NCBI GenBank assembly: GCA_019787685.1
Contig: JAHNUO010000009.1
Coordinates: 1 to 64,000 of the forward strand
Length of the DNA: 64,000 bases
Direction: 5' to 3'
Origin: Chiua virens
Lineage: Eukaryota > Basidiomycota > Agaricomycetes > Boletales > Boletaceae
Positions within the stretch are counted from its first letter, which is position 1. The number at the start of each line of letters is the position of its first letter. Under the pieces are notes generated by a model. The model worked only from the letters and a program-made list of their open reading frames with translations, did not search any database and had not been told where the DNA came from. Below are positions 22,546 to 33,480 of the stretch, piece after piece. The position numbers and the translations under genes are program-made.

Positions 22546-22616
22546 GCCACAAGAACAAATTTGTACAATCACTGTCATTCAAAAATCATGGGAAATATTC
22601 ATTCCCGTTCAGAGCC
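22546..22616 (-). repeat. Harbinger right terminal inverted repeat
   Basis: Inverse copy of the left repeat, ending CATTCCCGTTCAGAGCC before the second TTA. Confidence 0.9.
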
Positions 22617-22790
22617 TTAGGGAACCGAGTCGGTCCCTGCTAAATTATCCACAAATGTCTTATTGGATAATGCATACCCAAAGGGGGGTTATGCATCATC
22701 CATCATATTAGGTTAGACTGAGGGGTTGATGTAATGTTTCACAGAGTTGCATACTCGGGTTGATAGATTTTTGCCAATTACCTCTCTCCA

Positions 22791-24950
22791 TGCCTCTTGA
22801 ACCTCCCCAAAAGGTGCAGAAGCCTCGTGAGCATCACAAACCATACAACTGACAGCCAAAACCACCTGGGAATGGTCAACCAATGCCCAGGAGTGCTGCT
22901 ATAATCCCCACTTTGCACCAGCATCTCACACTCTATGATTGGCTCTGGGTTGTTGCTTATTTCAACCAACATCAACCAATCTCCCAGGAAGAAGTTGTCA
23001 AACATTTTGCTGACAAGAAGAATGGTGCCTTGATTTTCATGCAGTCAAGCTTATCCTGTCATTTGTCCAAAGCTGGACATGAGGCAGACAAAAAGCAGCT
23101 TGAATCTAATCCAACAGCATTGTCCTCAAAGTGGATGAGAGTTGTCACATGGCCAGATGTCAAGGAAGCCTTGTTCAAATGGGTCAAACATATGGAGGAA
23201 AAGGGAGAACATGTCTTTGGTCCCATGTTAGTCACCAAATGTGAAAAGTTTGAGAGGGCCTTTGATGTGCTGGAGAATGAGAGATTGAAGAGCAGTGGAT
23301 GGGTTACAAACTTTTGTCAGATGTGAGTAAACTTGAGAAAATCAAAGATTGAAAGTAAAGTTCTTGCAGATATGGCTTGAAAGAATTCCACTGACATGGA
23401 GAAGCTGGATCTGTTGATTATACAGTTGTTGAGAGAGAACAAGAGTGGATACAGAAGATCTATGCCAAATAACCACCAGAGGACAATTTGAATTTTGATA
23501 AGACAGGCTTATTTGGATTATAAGAAATTAGCTTTGCTGTGACTTGTGATTTTCATAAGCTGAACTTGGCAAAGTGCTCCACCAGATCATGGATTGGCCA
23601 TGAAACAAATGTCAGGCAAGAAAGCAAACAAGTTTCATATCACCATTGGATTCATGTGCAATGCTATTGGCACAGAGAAATGGCCACTCTTCTACATTGG
23701 AAAGTCTAAGTGTCCTTGTTGCTGTAGAAAGAAATCACCTGTTGATTATGACTTTTGGTACCATAACAACAAAATGGCATGGATGACTGCATCAATCTTC
23801 AAAGAGTGAGCTTTTTGAGTCATTTTTCTACACTTGTTAATGAAATCCTAGGTGGATTAAATACTATGATAAGGTGTTTCGTGATCAGAACCGGAAAGTT
23901 TGTCTATGGTTAGACAACTTTTCAGGTCATTCTATCAGTTACAAGCCTACAAACATTTGGATGGAGATGTTCCAACCCAACATAACATCTTTCATCCAGC
24001 CACTTGATGCTGGCATAATCCATTGCTTCAAAGCTCACTACTGACACAAGTTTTGTACTTGGGCGATTGAACAGGATGAAGCCAGCAATGACAATATCTA
24101 TGAGATTAATTTGCTCAAGGTTCTGAACATGGCAAAGGAGGTATGGACAAGTGTCAAACTGGAGACAATACAAAACTGTTGGCAGCATGCATTTAGACCT
24201 CCAAGGGCTGCTCAGGCTCTCAATCAAATACTGGCCATCTGTGATGAAGGTGCATGGTTAGTTGTGTGCAAATTCAACTGTGTGCTGGGGAGTGTACCTT
24301 GCCTCAGCTTCAAGGCCAACTCCATGAGCACCTTCGTGAGCACTACAACTTCATGGACTGGAAGCCTGCAGTTAATGCTGTGTTTTGTGCTGAAGATGAT
24401 ATGGCCCAAGCAGAAGCAGCCATTCAAGAACTTCAAAGCAAGGTTCAAGCTGATTTCCCACCCAACATCACTAGCAGACAGTCCTTTACCAAAACACCAA
24501 GTCAACCAACATGCCCACCACCAGTTACCCTACTCACAACCACCCACTTCTGAAACCAGCACTTCCCAAACTCAGGCATGCTGAATCTGACCTTCTTGAG
24601 GCTGTTGATGAGCTTGTTGAGCAGAAATGTGTGCATGGAACATGACCTACACTTGAAGACCTGCTCAATCCAGTTGAGGAGAAGGAGATTGGCCATTCAC
24701 CATACCAGTATCCAGGAGGGGACAAAGAGATCATTGCTGAGGTGAAAGTGAACAAGTCTTGAGCTGATGGAGAAGACTCAGAGTATAAGAGTGGGAGCAG
24801 TGGAGATGAAGATGCCAAGGAGCATAGGATCGTGCTGTGTGAGAGATTTCACATGTGCAAGAAGATCAAGAAGTTGTGCTTGGTCTACTTGGATGGCAAG
24901 GATGGGGCGAGTAATTTGCAGCACTAGCTTCAGTGTCTTTGGGCTTGCTT
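22791..24950 (+). pseudogene. pogo-type transposase remnant (CENP-B-like DDE_1)
   Basis: Decayed transposase of the pogo/CENP-B group. From 22791 the plus strand reads MPLEPPQKVQK, then a Tc5/CENP-B-type helix-turn-helix around 22900-23330 (YDWLWVVAYFNQHQPIS; FERAFDVLENERLKSSGW). A DDE_1 nuclease follows, with NFDKTGLF at about 23493, VCLWLDNFSGH at about 23900 and IQPLDAGII at about 23996, the three expected acidic positions. Many stops interrupt it (for example TGA at 22851 and 23392, TAA at 23469), and introns such as 23321-23370 seem retained. After about 24250 the match fades into acidic, Lys-rich sequence. Nearly no CpG is left, which fits long methylation and decay. Confidence 0.7.
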
Positions 24951-25159
24951 GAGGAAGGCTTAGTCTGACTCTCTGGTTCAGAGGACCATTCTAGACTATC
25001 TTCAGCTATAGTAGTTCTGTTGTGTTGTAAACTGTGAGTCACTTGCAACACAGCTGTCACATTTTGTCACATGGTGTGACACTTTTCATTGTGCATACAA
25101 CATAACCATACATACAAGAATGAGGAGACCAATGTTATGCACTACGAGATAGTCAACTG

Positions 25160-25718
25160 TAGTATACATAGGTGTCACTACACTCGATGAAATCTGGCAG
25201 TGCATTTTTCAAGTTCCTGGATACAAACCTGACTGTTGGATGGCCAATTTGGCCAAGAATGGTGTTCCTGACAATAAACTTGGCCCTTTGCTTCAGATTA
25301 TGATGGTGGCAAGCAAGGACCAACAAAAGACATGGTGGTAAGCAAATATATGTATAAGCCCTGAGATCTAATGAGCTGACTATGCGAGCAAGGTAAGTGT
25401 TGAGTTACTAGAATCATTTGTTGTATCATTCCGCTGCTTACATAATTAGCTACCTAGTTTATCTTGTAGTCGTCCGTTGCACTGTTCCTTGTCTGTTATC
25501 GCGAATCACATCTGTCACTTTGTCACGCCTCGTCAGCAAGTTGCGTCTGTGGCATACAACTTTTCAACAGTAAGGGTAGATCATGCCAGTGCCATCAGGT
25601 GAAATGTTTTTAGTTTGCATGCTTGTATTTTCGGTTCCATTCCCCTCTGGGCCCCCACTGTGTATAAATTGATGTGAATGTGTTCCTTTGTCTTTGTTCA
25701 AACTCCTGTCTATGGTGC
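25160..25718 (+). other. degraded coding fragment, family unknown
   Basis: The first 180 bp after the pogo element (25173-25340) reads as TTLDEIWQCIFQVPGYKP and onward to KDQQKTWW without a stop, looking like the end of a real but unrecognised protein. The rest to 25718 shows no clear coding pattern. It may belong with the fragments beyond the solo LTR at 25719-26334. Confidence 0.3.
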
Positions 25719-26334
25719 TGAAGGTAATGAATCCCAGCTGAAGTGCAATACTCAGGGGGATTGAAAGAAATAGAAAAGAGGGTGAAGGAATGCGATTCCA
25801 TTCGACCCAGGGACAACACTGAGTTGGTGAACGACGAATAATGGTTTTTGAGTAGTCCGAGATGAATCCGGGGTGAATCCAGATTAAAACGGATAGAAAG
25901 GCGGACGCGGCAATCCGATCCGGATTGAGAAAATACGAGGAGAGTGAGAGAAAACAAACGTCGACTGAAAACGATGTGAGACAGATGCACACGGGCAAAA
26001 GCTACTGTATTTTGTCAATACAGTGAATTTATAGTCCTCGGGAATACCCTCAGACTTGTCCTAAGTAAGGATAATGATAAAAGAAGAAGGTTTTCGTATG
26101 GTATAAAGTTCGAGAGGCACCCGAACGTCCCTGCAAGGGCTGCGTGACATGGTCTAGCCAATGCTAAGTATGAATAAGGAGCATCAAAAATAAAATAAAA
26201 AAGTCTGAGGCAAATCGGGTGTGGATACAGCAATCTGGATGAGTTCGCACAAGCAGACAGATCAGGATCGGGATTGGGTGACGACAGGGTGCGGAAATGT
26301 GCTATGCGAGCACAGGGAATACCTATTCCCTACA
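25719..26334 (-). mobile_element. solo LTR, 616-bp family, copy A
   Basis: Read on minus it starts TGTAGGGAATAGGTATTCCC and ends ACCTTCA, that is TG...CA, with a GTGC duplication on both sides (25715-25718 and 26335-26338). A TATAAA lies at about 26028-26033 (minus), inside ACTATAAATTCACTG, so it is a candidate LTR promoter. Close copies are at 42509-43123 and 43213-43825. No internal retrotransposon genes accompany it, hence solo LTR. It is CpG-rich within a CpG-poor neighbourhood, so it arrived recently. Confidence 0.8.
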
Positions 26335-26337
26335 GTG

Positions 26338-27560
26338 CATGCCAGAGTCATCAGTAAGTGTGTTCATGCCAAGCTGACCAAGTCTCAGAGGGATGAACAT
26401 CACAAACAGTACATTGAGCTTGCAACAGACATTACAGTGACGTGCCAATCCTTTCGAGAGGAAGCAGACAACATCGCAAAGAAACATGGGCAGTATGTCC
26501 TTCTTTTCATCTGTTAAACAAATTTATTGATGTAGTTTGCTAGTATGTCAAAATGGACATGCACACAGCTCTGGCTCAACCCCTCGTTCCATGAACATCA
26601 ACATGTGAACTCAAGGAATGCCTTCTTGAAAGAAAAGCTTAAGGAGGCTAATACTGGTCGGGAGAGGGGAGATCGCTTCATACTCCCTCAGTACATTGTG
26701 ATTCACAAACAAGTGCTACTGGCCGAGTACTGGCAACTCTCTCCAACTGAGAAGCATGGCCTGATAGCAAAGGTACAAGCAGCCCATGGTCTGAAGACTG
26801 TGCCAGTGTGTGCAAATCCCAAGACTGTTAACCAAGCCATCATGGCTACATTTTTGAAGATGGATCAGGATGTATGTATGTTTTGTTTATGGCACATATG
26901 CTCATACATATATATTTTAGTGGATGGCAATTTGTAGGGTTCTGTGTGGGTACACCCATGGGTATCAGAGCTCATACCCATACCCATACCCACCAAAAAC
27001 CCATACCCATACCCACCAAAAACCCATACCCATGGGTTTAGTAGTACCAAGCCTAAACTATAGACTAAACCTTGTTCTAAACATCATATCTATACTCATT
27101 CTGCTATCTTATACCTTCTCCTAACTTAGCTAAACCTCACTCACTCATGGTAAGCCATCATCATCATCACCCTCACCTTGCTATGGACCCACTGTATCCA
27201 CGGCGTGGGTATGGGTATGGGTATGGGTATCCAAAGTCCCACCCATACCCATGCAGATCCCTATGCACAATAAGGAACACTTTTGCTGCATGGTACAATG
27301 GTGTCAATGTCATCATCTTGTGTCTGTTTCGTGCATGCTTGTAGAAGAACAATTTCACCTTGTCCGCAATCTGCACCCAGCAAGCTCAGTAAACATGGGT
27401 GTCCCAAGAAGCATGGTTGACCTGGATGGGCCACAGGAAGGACCCCCACTCGTGGATCAACTTGGTAAATGTGCTGCACGGGCCACACTTTTCCACCTTG
27501 TGGAGTTGTCAAAAGACAAAGAGTTCATCATAGATCAGTCTGCCTGCCAAGCATGTCAAT
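26338..27560 (+). pseudogene. fragments of an HMG-box-like fungal multicopy protein
   Basis: Three separated stretches look like one broken gene. 26338-26490 reads SKCVHAKLTKSQRDEHH and continues to a probable donor near 26491. 26553-26875 reads from SKWTCTQLW through NAFLKEKLKEAN, FILPQYIVIHKQ, WQLSPTEKHGLIAKVQ to MDQD. 27364-27560 reads [18 protein letters not shown] and on to a TGA at 27560. The middle part has an HMG-box-like helical pattern (NAF..., then a W...LS..EK... helix). The copy-A LTR lies directly upstream, and the palindromic element at 26935-27263 lies between the second and third pieces. Function unknown; I believe it is a repeat-associated family in mushrooms. Confidence 0.35.
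26935..27263. repeat. MITE-like palindromic element with CCCATA/TATGGG arrays
   Basis: 329 bp with related ends (TAGGGTTCTGTGTGGGTA on the left, the inverse of TAGGGATCTGCATGGGTA on the right). The left inner part holds repeated ACCCATACCCATACC blocks (26977-27033) and the right inner part GGGTATGGGTATGGGTAT (27206-27230), so a single strand could fold into a long hairpin. I could not find a convincing target duplication, so the element class (hAT-like MITE or other) is open. Confidence 0.45.
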
Positions 27561-27563
27561 GAG

Positions 27564-30309
27564 GTTTCCAGATCTGGGCATCAACATGTGCCACCTTGTC
27601 AGATTGCATATATATCTCAGAGATAGGTTTGAGCTCGGCCAGGCCGTATCAGGAAATTTAAGTTCTCCTTAGTCACAGTTATTCATGCTTTTTTTGCCAA
27701 CTAAGCATAGATTACAGTGGTTTGCGAAACTAATGAGAATCATGAGATTTTTTTCATGCATTCCAGAAAAGGAAATTCAGGAGTGAGCCACTGGTGATGC
27801 AACCACATGCAACCCAACCCCAAGCAAATACTGTGACAATGGGCAATAGAACCATTAGTGAAGAAGCTAGTTAGTTACTGTAAGGACACATCTGAAAAAG
27901 TAAAAAAAGCATGCTACAAGGTAGTTCTCTAACTTATTCTTCCTTCCCTGCTGATTCTGCCAAGCCCATTCCCTTGGCTGTGGTTTTGCTAGATAGTAGA
28001 TAGTAGATAGGGACAGTGGGAATCTCATTAATCCATCCATGTGTGTCACTAATTAGATGACAAGGAATTTGGTTATCTTAAGAGAGTCATAGTTACTCCT
28101 GCTGTTTACCTGTGCTTGGTTAAATTTCTTCACTTTGACATTTCTAGTACATTTTTACAAATAGATTAGGGTAAGACTATGCTTTGGGTAAGGAAATGAA
28201 CATATGTATGGCACACTTCAGGGTATGTGTGATATGTGCAGAATATAATTATATATATATATATATATTGTTTGTACTGGACAGATAACCTAATCCACAC
28301 ACTTCAATAGGTGCATGATTTGCATGAATTGATGTGCAAAAATCATGCAAAATGACCATGAAATCATGCAAGGTTTTGCAGTAAGTTACAATTATATCCC
28401 ACCATAATACTACTATAACAAATTTACCTGAAACAGAGGCATTCGCAGGGTATACATGCCATGCCAAGGACCTGAATGACTATCCTGTTTCTGCATGGCT
28501 GACAGATACCAATCATCCCTGTACCATTGATGAGGTCTACCTGCAGAAGACTTCAGCAAATGAAGACCATATCTTGAAACCCATTAGTCTGTACTTCTTG
28601 CAAGAAGCAGGTGGTATGGCATTCAGGAGGGGAATCCAGGAGCTTTATCAATTCTTCAAGCACCAAGACACTTCTTATGATGAGAAGATTACCCACTGGA
28701 AATTCATTGACATCTTGAAGGAGATGTGAGATACTATCAATGTCAGTGAAGATATTCCAATGCTAAAGGTGGTGCAAGTGGGCTGGGAGGAGCATACTAG
28801 GTGGATAGAGGACAAATGACAGTTTGTCATACAATATGCCATATCTACCAGCTGCAAGATGAAATCAGCAGGTAAATGTATGAGAGAGATAGACACTGGG
28901 GTCAAAATGAGAGGTGAATGTCATGCTACATATAATGCCATATCTTTTCTGGACAGCTGCAGTCTGAACTTGTAAAGTATAACAAGCAAGGTTGCATGGG
29001 TGGCACTATGTTCTTGACAATGTCATCTGGGTTCAATTTTTGTTTCCACACATATCAATCTAGTATCTGTTGTACATGTGAACTCTCAATGTCATTTCTC
29101 GTAATCTTTTCCCCATACCCATATCACTTGATAGCCACTGGAATAACCTAGTCAATGAAGTAAAATAATCTATATGTATTTCCACCAGAGCCAGAGCCCT
29201 CCCAGCATGAAGAGATTAATACTGGGGTTACTAACTACTATCAAGGTCCTTCCCAAGCTTGGGGCCTCTACATGGTAAGTCACTTGTCTGAGGCTGCCAC
29301 TGGCAGCAGTGACATGCTCTCTTCTCCCACAACTGGGCCCATTGGCAGCCTTACTGGCAGTCCTATGGCAACCAGCAACTTCAACATCAGTTATTGGAAT
29401 TTTGCCCCTTAAAGTCCATGTGGTTCCCAGACAGATGAGTTATCTAGTCTCTCCCAAACACCAAGTCAAACAGGGCAAAAATTTAACCTTAACACCAATA
29501 AGAGAATTGTCCTTGACTCTGCAAGTGACCTGCTTACTGTATCATTGAACTCATCAATGTATGTGGGTAGGTGACTTCAGATGACATGCAGCAGTGTGTG
29601 AGGAAGTGTTTGAGAAATACTGTCAAAGAGATGTTCAGATGCCATTTAACTACTTAATTTTCAGATATAATCTATGATGAAGAAAATATGATGAAGCTAG
29701 TAAGTGGTTCATGATGGTTACAACTGCTCAGTTTCTGTTTCAATATCTATATATTACAAAGGTCCCTTATTGTGAGCAAGTGTTGCTCTATTTTATGGAC
29801 CTTTCTCTGGCTGATTTCAAGTGTTTCAGTTCTCAGCCTGTTTTTGTTTTTGATGAGAAAAGGCACCTGCTTGTTGTGTGCAGCTTTGTTTCAAGCTGGG
29901 CTTTGAGAGCAATTGACCAAATTGTTCTGGAGCTTCACAAGCTTGCAGATAACAAGCTCAAGTCTAAAGCAACACAAAGGAAGTATGCAGATGCGATATG
30001 GGGTGAGCATTTTCCCTGCTTGCTTGGAAAGCACAGGCAGCATGCAAAGGTTTGTTTCAAGTTTTAAGCTGAATGAAGCTTTAACAGTGCTTTAGAAGCC
30101 TTATACAACTATATATGTAGAGTATGGAGTAATTGTAATTATAAATGACCAATATGTTTTTAAACCAAATAACTGTTGGTGCATGTGGATGGACCCATTG
30201 TGATGTCCCAGTTCAAATTTTAGAGAAAACAGCAGTCAGAATAATGAGTTATAAATGATTTAAGAATTTTGAGGGAAGGGTGTGATAAGTAGACCAAACA
30301 AAGTGTAGA
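27564..30309. other. CpG-depleted, degraded repeat sequence
   Basis: About 2.7 kb, AT-rich and almost without CpG. It contains an (AT)n run at 28249-28269 and short coding-like patches on plus: 28450-28860 (SLYFLQEAGGMAFRRGIQEL), 29770-30066 (KRHLLVVCSFVSSWALRAID). Neither is recognised and both are flanked by stops. Most likely old transposon sequence. Confidence 0.45.
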
Positions 30310-30861
30310 TGCCTTTATAATGGTTCTGTTACAGTCTAAGGATGTCATAGGCATTGGGGAAATACTTTTTGGACAGGTGGTGGACTGTATTGATTTAATT
30401 GATCATAATATTGGGTTTATGGGGGAGAAGAGGGAGGGATCTAGATCAGATTGACTCAATTAAATATAGATACTTAGCCTTCCTACTGGTGTGCTTGGGG
30501 TCATTATCCTACTGGAAAATAATGTCTTCTGGGGAAATCCATAATTCACCAGAGTTTACTGGAGTTCATCCTCCAAAATCTGCACATAGAGATCAGCATC
30601 CATCTTACCATCAATCTTGCAAGCCATTTCAACACCTTCCCAGGTCATATAGCCCCATAGCATCATTGATCCTCCCCAAAACTTAACTGTTCCCTCCACA
30701 ATCTTGTCACTAAGACCCTCTCCTGCTCTTTTCCATGCTCATTTCCTGCCATCTGACCTAATGCAATTAATTTTGGTCTTATCTGACCATATAACTCACT
30801 TCCAGTTCTCAACAGTCCAATGCTAATGGCTTAGAGCAAAGTCCATCCTTGCTCTCCTATG
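30310..30861 (-). pseudogene. Tc1/mariner transposase, C-terminal part
   Basis: The minus strand from 30861 reads HRRARMDFALSH, then WTVENWK, VIWSDKTKINC, the Tc1-type block VEGTVKFWGGSMMLWGYMTW, and ACKIDGKMDADLYVQILEDE. A frame change then leads to DNDPKHTSRKAK. The first catalytic Asp (WSDKT) and the second (DNDPKH) are recognisable; the last acidic residue is lost in the decayed end near 30400. Several stops (TGA after NWK, TGA after GRK, TAA after LQ) and a frameshift make it dead. The N-terminal part of the same gene is at 32994-33190, separated by the nested LTR block. Confidence 0.82.
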
Positions 30862-31077
30862 ATGCTGAAGACAACTAAAAATGGATGATGTGAGAAAGGT
30901 GGGGTGATAGGTTCATCCCAAGGGGGGTTGGATTGATGGATTAGGGTTTGTTGATGTGTCCTAGAGGTTGCTGAGTGATCTGGAATGAAAAGTGGTCGAT
31001 GTAATAATATCCAGAAGGAGTTGAGATGATGAGAGGATTGATTTAAGGAGATGAGACACAAGACAACAATAGGATGA

Positions 31078-31785
31078 TGAAGACAACAAATAATAGGTGA
31101 TGAGAAGAAAGGTGGGGCGATAGGTTTGTCCCAAGGAGGGTTATATTTGAAGGGATTGAAGGATTTGGGTTTATCTATGAGTTCTAGAGGTTGCTGAATA
31201 ATCCAGAATGAAAAGCAGTCAATGTAAAAGTATCCAGGTCAAGTCAAGGTGATGAGAGGATTGACTTAAGGAGATGAGACATGAAGGAACAATAGGACAA
31301 GGTAAAAGGAATGATATTCTGCCCACTCACACACAGGAGAGTAGGTAGGTGATCTCCTGAATGCAGAAAGATGGTATTTTATGTTAGAAAACATGGTTTT
31401 ATAGTCCTGGGCACAACCCAGGACTGTTAAAGGCAATCCGACCCTAGGTAAGTATACAGGATCGATGTATGGTAAGTATTTAAGAAAAGGAATGTCAAAC
31501 CTTATAGATAACAAAAGAAAAGAAGGATATTATGATAGGAATGACCTCAATAAGGCCAAATCAAATAGGACAAGTTGAACCAGATGAAGTGGAATATGTA
31601 CGATGAAACCAGATTGGATTGCATTGACTCGGATTGGACTCAGATTGGGTTCAGGTGATCTGTAAATGCTAGAAATAAGACCAGATTGGTACAAAGTTGA
31701 TAGTGGATGGGAAGAGACATGATAGAATGTGATAGAGAGTGGGAAAAAGGTATCCTGCAACCATAAGGAGTATTTAGCTCCTACA
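31078..31785 (-). mobile_element. solo LTR, 708-bp family, copy 2, nested in copy 1
   Basis: 708 bp, minus orientation, TG...CA ends, target duplication ATGA at 31074-31077 and 31786-31789. A TATAAAA lies near 31396-31402 (minus). Same orientation as its host copy. Confidence 0.87.
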
Positions 31786-32118
31786 ATGAGGTGAAAGGAG
31801 GTGAAAGGAACAATATCCAGCCCACTCACACGCAGGAGAGTCGACAGATAATCTCCTGAATGCAAAAAGATGGTATTTTATGTCAGAAAACATGGTTTTA
31901 TAATCCTGGGCACAACCCAAGACTGTTAAAGGCAATCTGACCCTAAGTAGTCATACAGGATTGATATAGGATGAGTATTTAAGAAAAGGAATGTCAAACC
32001 TTGTAGATAATGAAAGAAAAGGATAATATGATAGGAACAACCTCAATAAGGCCAAATTGGATAGGACAAGTTAAAGTAGATAAAGTGGAACATGTACAAT
32101 GGAACCAGATTGGATTGC

Positions 32119-32826
32119 TGTAGGAGTTGAATACTCCTTATGGTTGCAGGATACCTTTTTCCCACTCTCTATCACATTCTATCATGTCTCTTCCCATCCA
32201 CCATTGACTTTGTACCAATCTGGTCTTATTTCTAGCATTTACAGATCACCCAAACCCAATCTGAGTCCAATCCAAGTCAACACAATCCAATCCAGTTTCA
32301 TCGTATGTATTCCACTTCATCTGGTTCAACTTGTTCTATTCGATTTGGCCTTATTAAGATTATTCCTATCATAATATTCTTTTCTTCTTTCATTATCTAT
32401 AAGGTTTGACATTCCTTTTCTTAAATACTTACCCTACATCAATCCTGTATACTTACCTAGGGTCGGATTGCCTTTAACAGTCCTGGGTTGTGCCCAGAAC
32501 TATAAACCCATGTTTTCTAACATAAATTACCATCTTTCTGCATTTAGGAGATCACCTACCTACTCTCCTGTGTGTGAGTGGGCAGGATATTGTTCCTTCC
32601 ACCTCATCCTATTGTTCCTTTGTGTCTCATCTCCTTAAGTTAATCCTCTCATCGCATTGACTCAACCCAGATACTTTTACATGGACCGCTTTTCATTCCG
32701 GGTTGTTCAGCAACCTCTAGAACTCATAGATAAATCCAAATCCTTCAATCCTTTTGAGTATAACCCCCCTTGGGATGAACCTATCACCTCACCTTTCTTC
32801 TCGTCACCTATTATTTGTTTTCTACA
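32119..32826 (+). mobile_element. solo LTR, 708-bp family, copy 3, nested in copy 1, inverted
   Basis: 708 bp in plus orientation starting TGTAGGAGTTGAATACTCC. The flanks are TTGC (32115-32118) and TTGT (32827-32830), a target duplication with one change. Copies 2 and 3 form a large inverted repeat with a spacer of about 333 bp. Confidence 0.82.
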
Positions 32827-32993
32827 TTGTGTTGACTTGGATTGGACTTGGATTGAGTTCAGATGATCTGTAAATGCTAGAAATACAACTGGACTGGCAC
32901 AAAGTCGATAGTAGATGAGATGTGATGTGATAGGGCATGATAGGGAGTGGGAAAAAGATAGACTGCAACCATAAGGAGTTCTTAACTCCTACA

Positions 32994-33190
32994 ATGCTAG
33001 GCAAAAAGAGGGCATTTTTGCTTCACTACAGCCTTCATACTAGCTTTCTTCAAGTGGTGGTAGATGGTCTGGGGGGAGATGGAATGGTTCTTCACTTCTT
33101 GAAGTGTTTTGGTCACCTGAACTGCATTCTTGGCCTTCCCAGATCCAATAAGATGAATAGCATGACATATATTGAAACAACCTAGAACAA
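32994..33190 (-). pseudogene. Tc1/mariner transposase, N-terminal HTH part
   Basis: The minus strand reads AIHLIGSGKAKNAVQVTK, then SPQTIYHHLKKASMKAVVKQ and KCPLF, a Tc1-type paired helix-turn-helix. The reading continues across the LTR insertion site into the part at 30861. Upstream (33191-33480) lies the probable 5' region of the element. Confidence 0.78.
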
Positions 33191-33214
33191 CCTAGACTGT
33201 TAAAGTGATAGTGG

Positions 33215-33480
33215 CTGTGTGAAGAGGGGGTTCAGTCCAGTGAAGAGGCGAAAACTCCAAGAGAACTTTGTTAGAGCTCTCTGGCTTAGATTCATGGGGT
33301 TTATATACTACATAGATGTTGGACTTCTAATCTGAGTACAAACTACATAGATAAGCATACTGTATCCTATTGGATGATAAGGTGTGAATAGATATGAGTC
33401 AGTGATAAGGGAAATAGATAGAAGCGTATGTGTGTGATATTGTGGCAGCCAATTGGATGTGTTCCTTTGGACAGCCTTGA
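33215..33480 (-). repeat. inverted repeat arm, left (Tc1 5' region-like)
   Basis: On minus this reads GGCTGTCCAAAGGAACACAT and goes through GTAGTATATAAACCCCATGA and AACTCCAAGAGAACTTTGTT (plus strand form) to the Tc1 HTH. A diverged copy in plus orientation is at 34603-34970. Both carry a TATATAAA box at the same place, so this may be the promoter part of a transposon family or an LTR. Confidence 0.5.

Larger units (their letters stand above)
19351..22616. mobile_element. PIF/Harbinger DNA transposon
   Basis: Complete 3266-bp element with 71-bp terminal inverted repeats (19351-19421 and 22546-22616, two mismatches) and a TTA target duplication at 19348-19350 and 22617-22619. It has the standard Harbinger pair of convergent genes: a Myb/SANT-like DNA-binding protein on plus and a DDE transposase on minus. 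The near-identical ends show a fairly recent insertion, into the 5' part of the pogo-like element. Both genes carry lesions (see their entries), so this copy is probably not autonomous. Confidence 0.9.
19286..25159. mobile_element. pogo-like (Tc1/mariner superfamily) DNA transposon, interrupted
   Basis: The ends are CAGTTGACTATCTTGTAG at 19286 and its near-perfect inverse ending at 25159, flanked by TA at 19284-19285 and 25160-25161. CAGT termini and TA duplication are typical of pogo/Tigger elements. The inverted repeats match over about 28 bp with a few differences. Inside are a degraded pogo-type transposase (22791-24950) and a complete Harbinger element (19351-22616) inserted 65 bp from the left end. 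Without the Harbinger copy and its TTA duplication the element would be about 2.6 kb. It sits 198 bp downstream of the DUF2235 stop codon and marks the left edge of the transposon island. Confidence 0.8.
30866..32993 (-). mobile_element. solo LTR, 708-bp family, copy 1 (host of two nested copies)
   Basis: In minus orientation it starts TGTAGGAGTTAAGAACTCC at 32993 and ends GTTGTCTTCA at 30866, with ATGC on both sides (30862-30865, 32994-32997). It is inserted into the Tc1 transposase. Its own sequence is in three pieces, 30866-31077, 31790-32118 and 32831-32993, 704 bp in total. Two further copies of the same LTR fill the gaps. Joining the flanks with one ATGC removed brings the Tc1 HTH part next to its catalytic part. 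Confidence 0.85.

Noticed and set aside
26977..27230. CCCATA arrays as telomere or CRISPR repeats
   Set aside because: The unit is not a fungal telomere repeat (TTAGGG), there are no spacers, and the two arrays are inverted parts of one short element.
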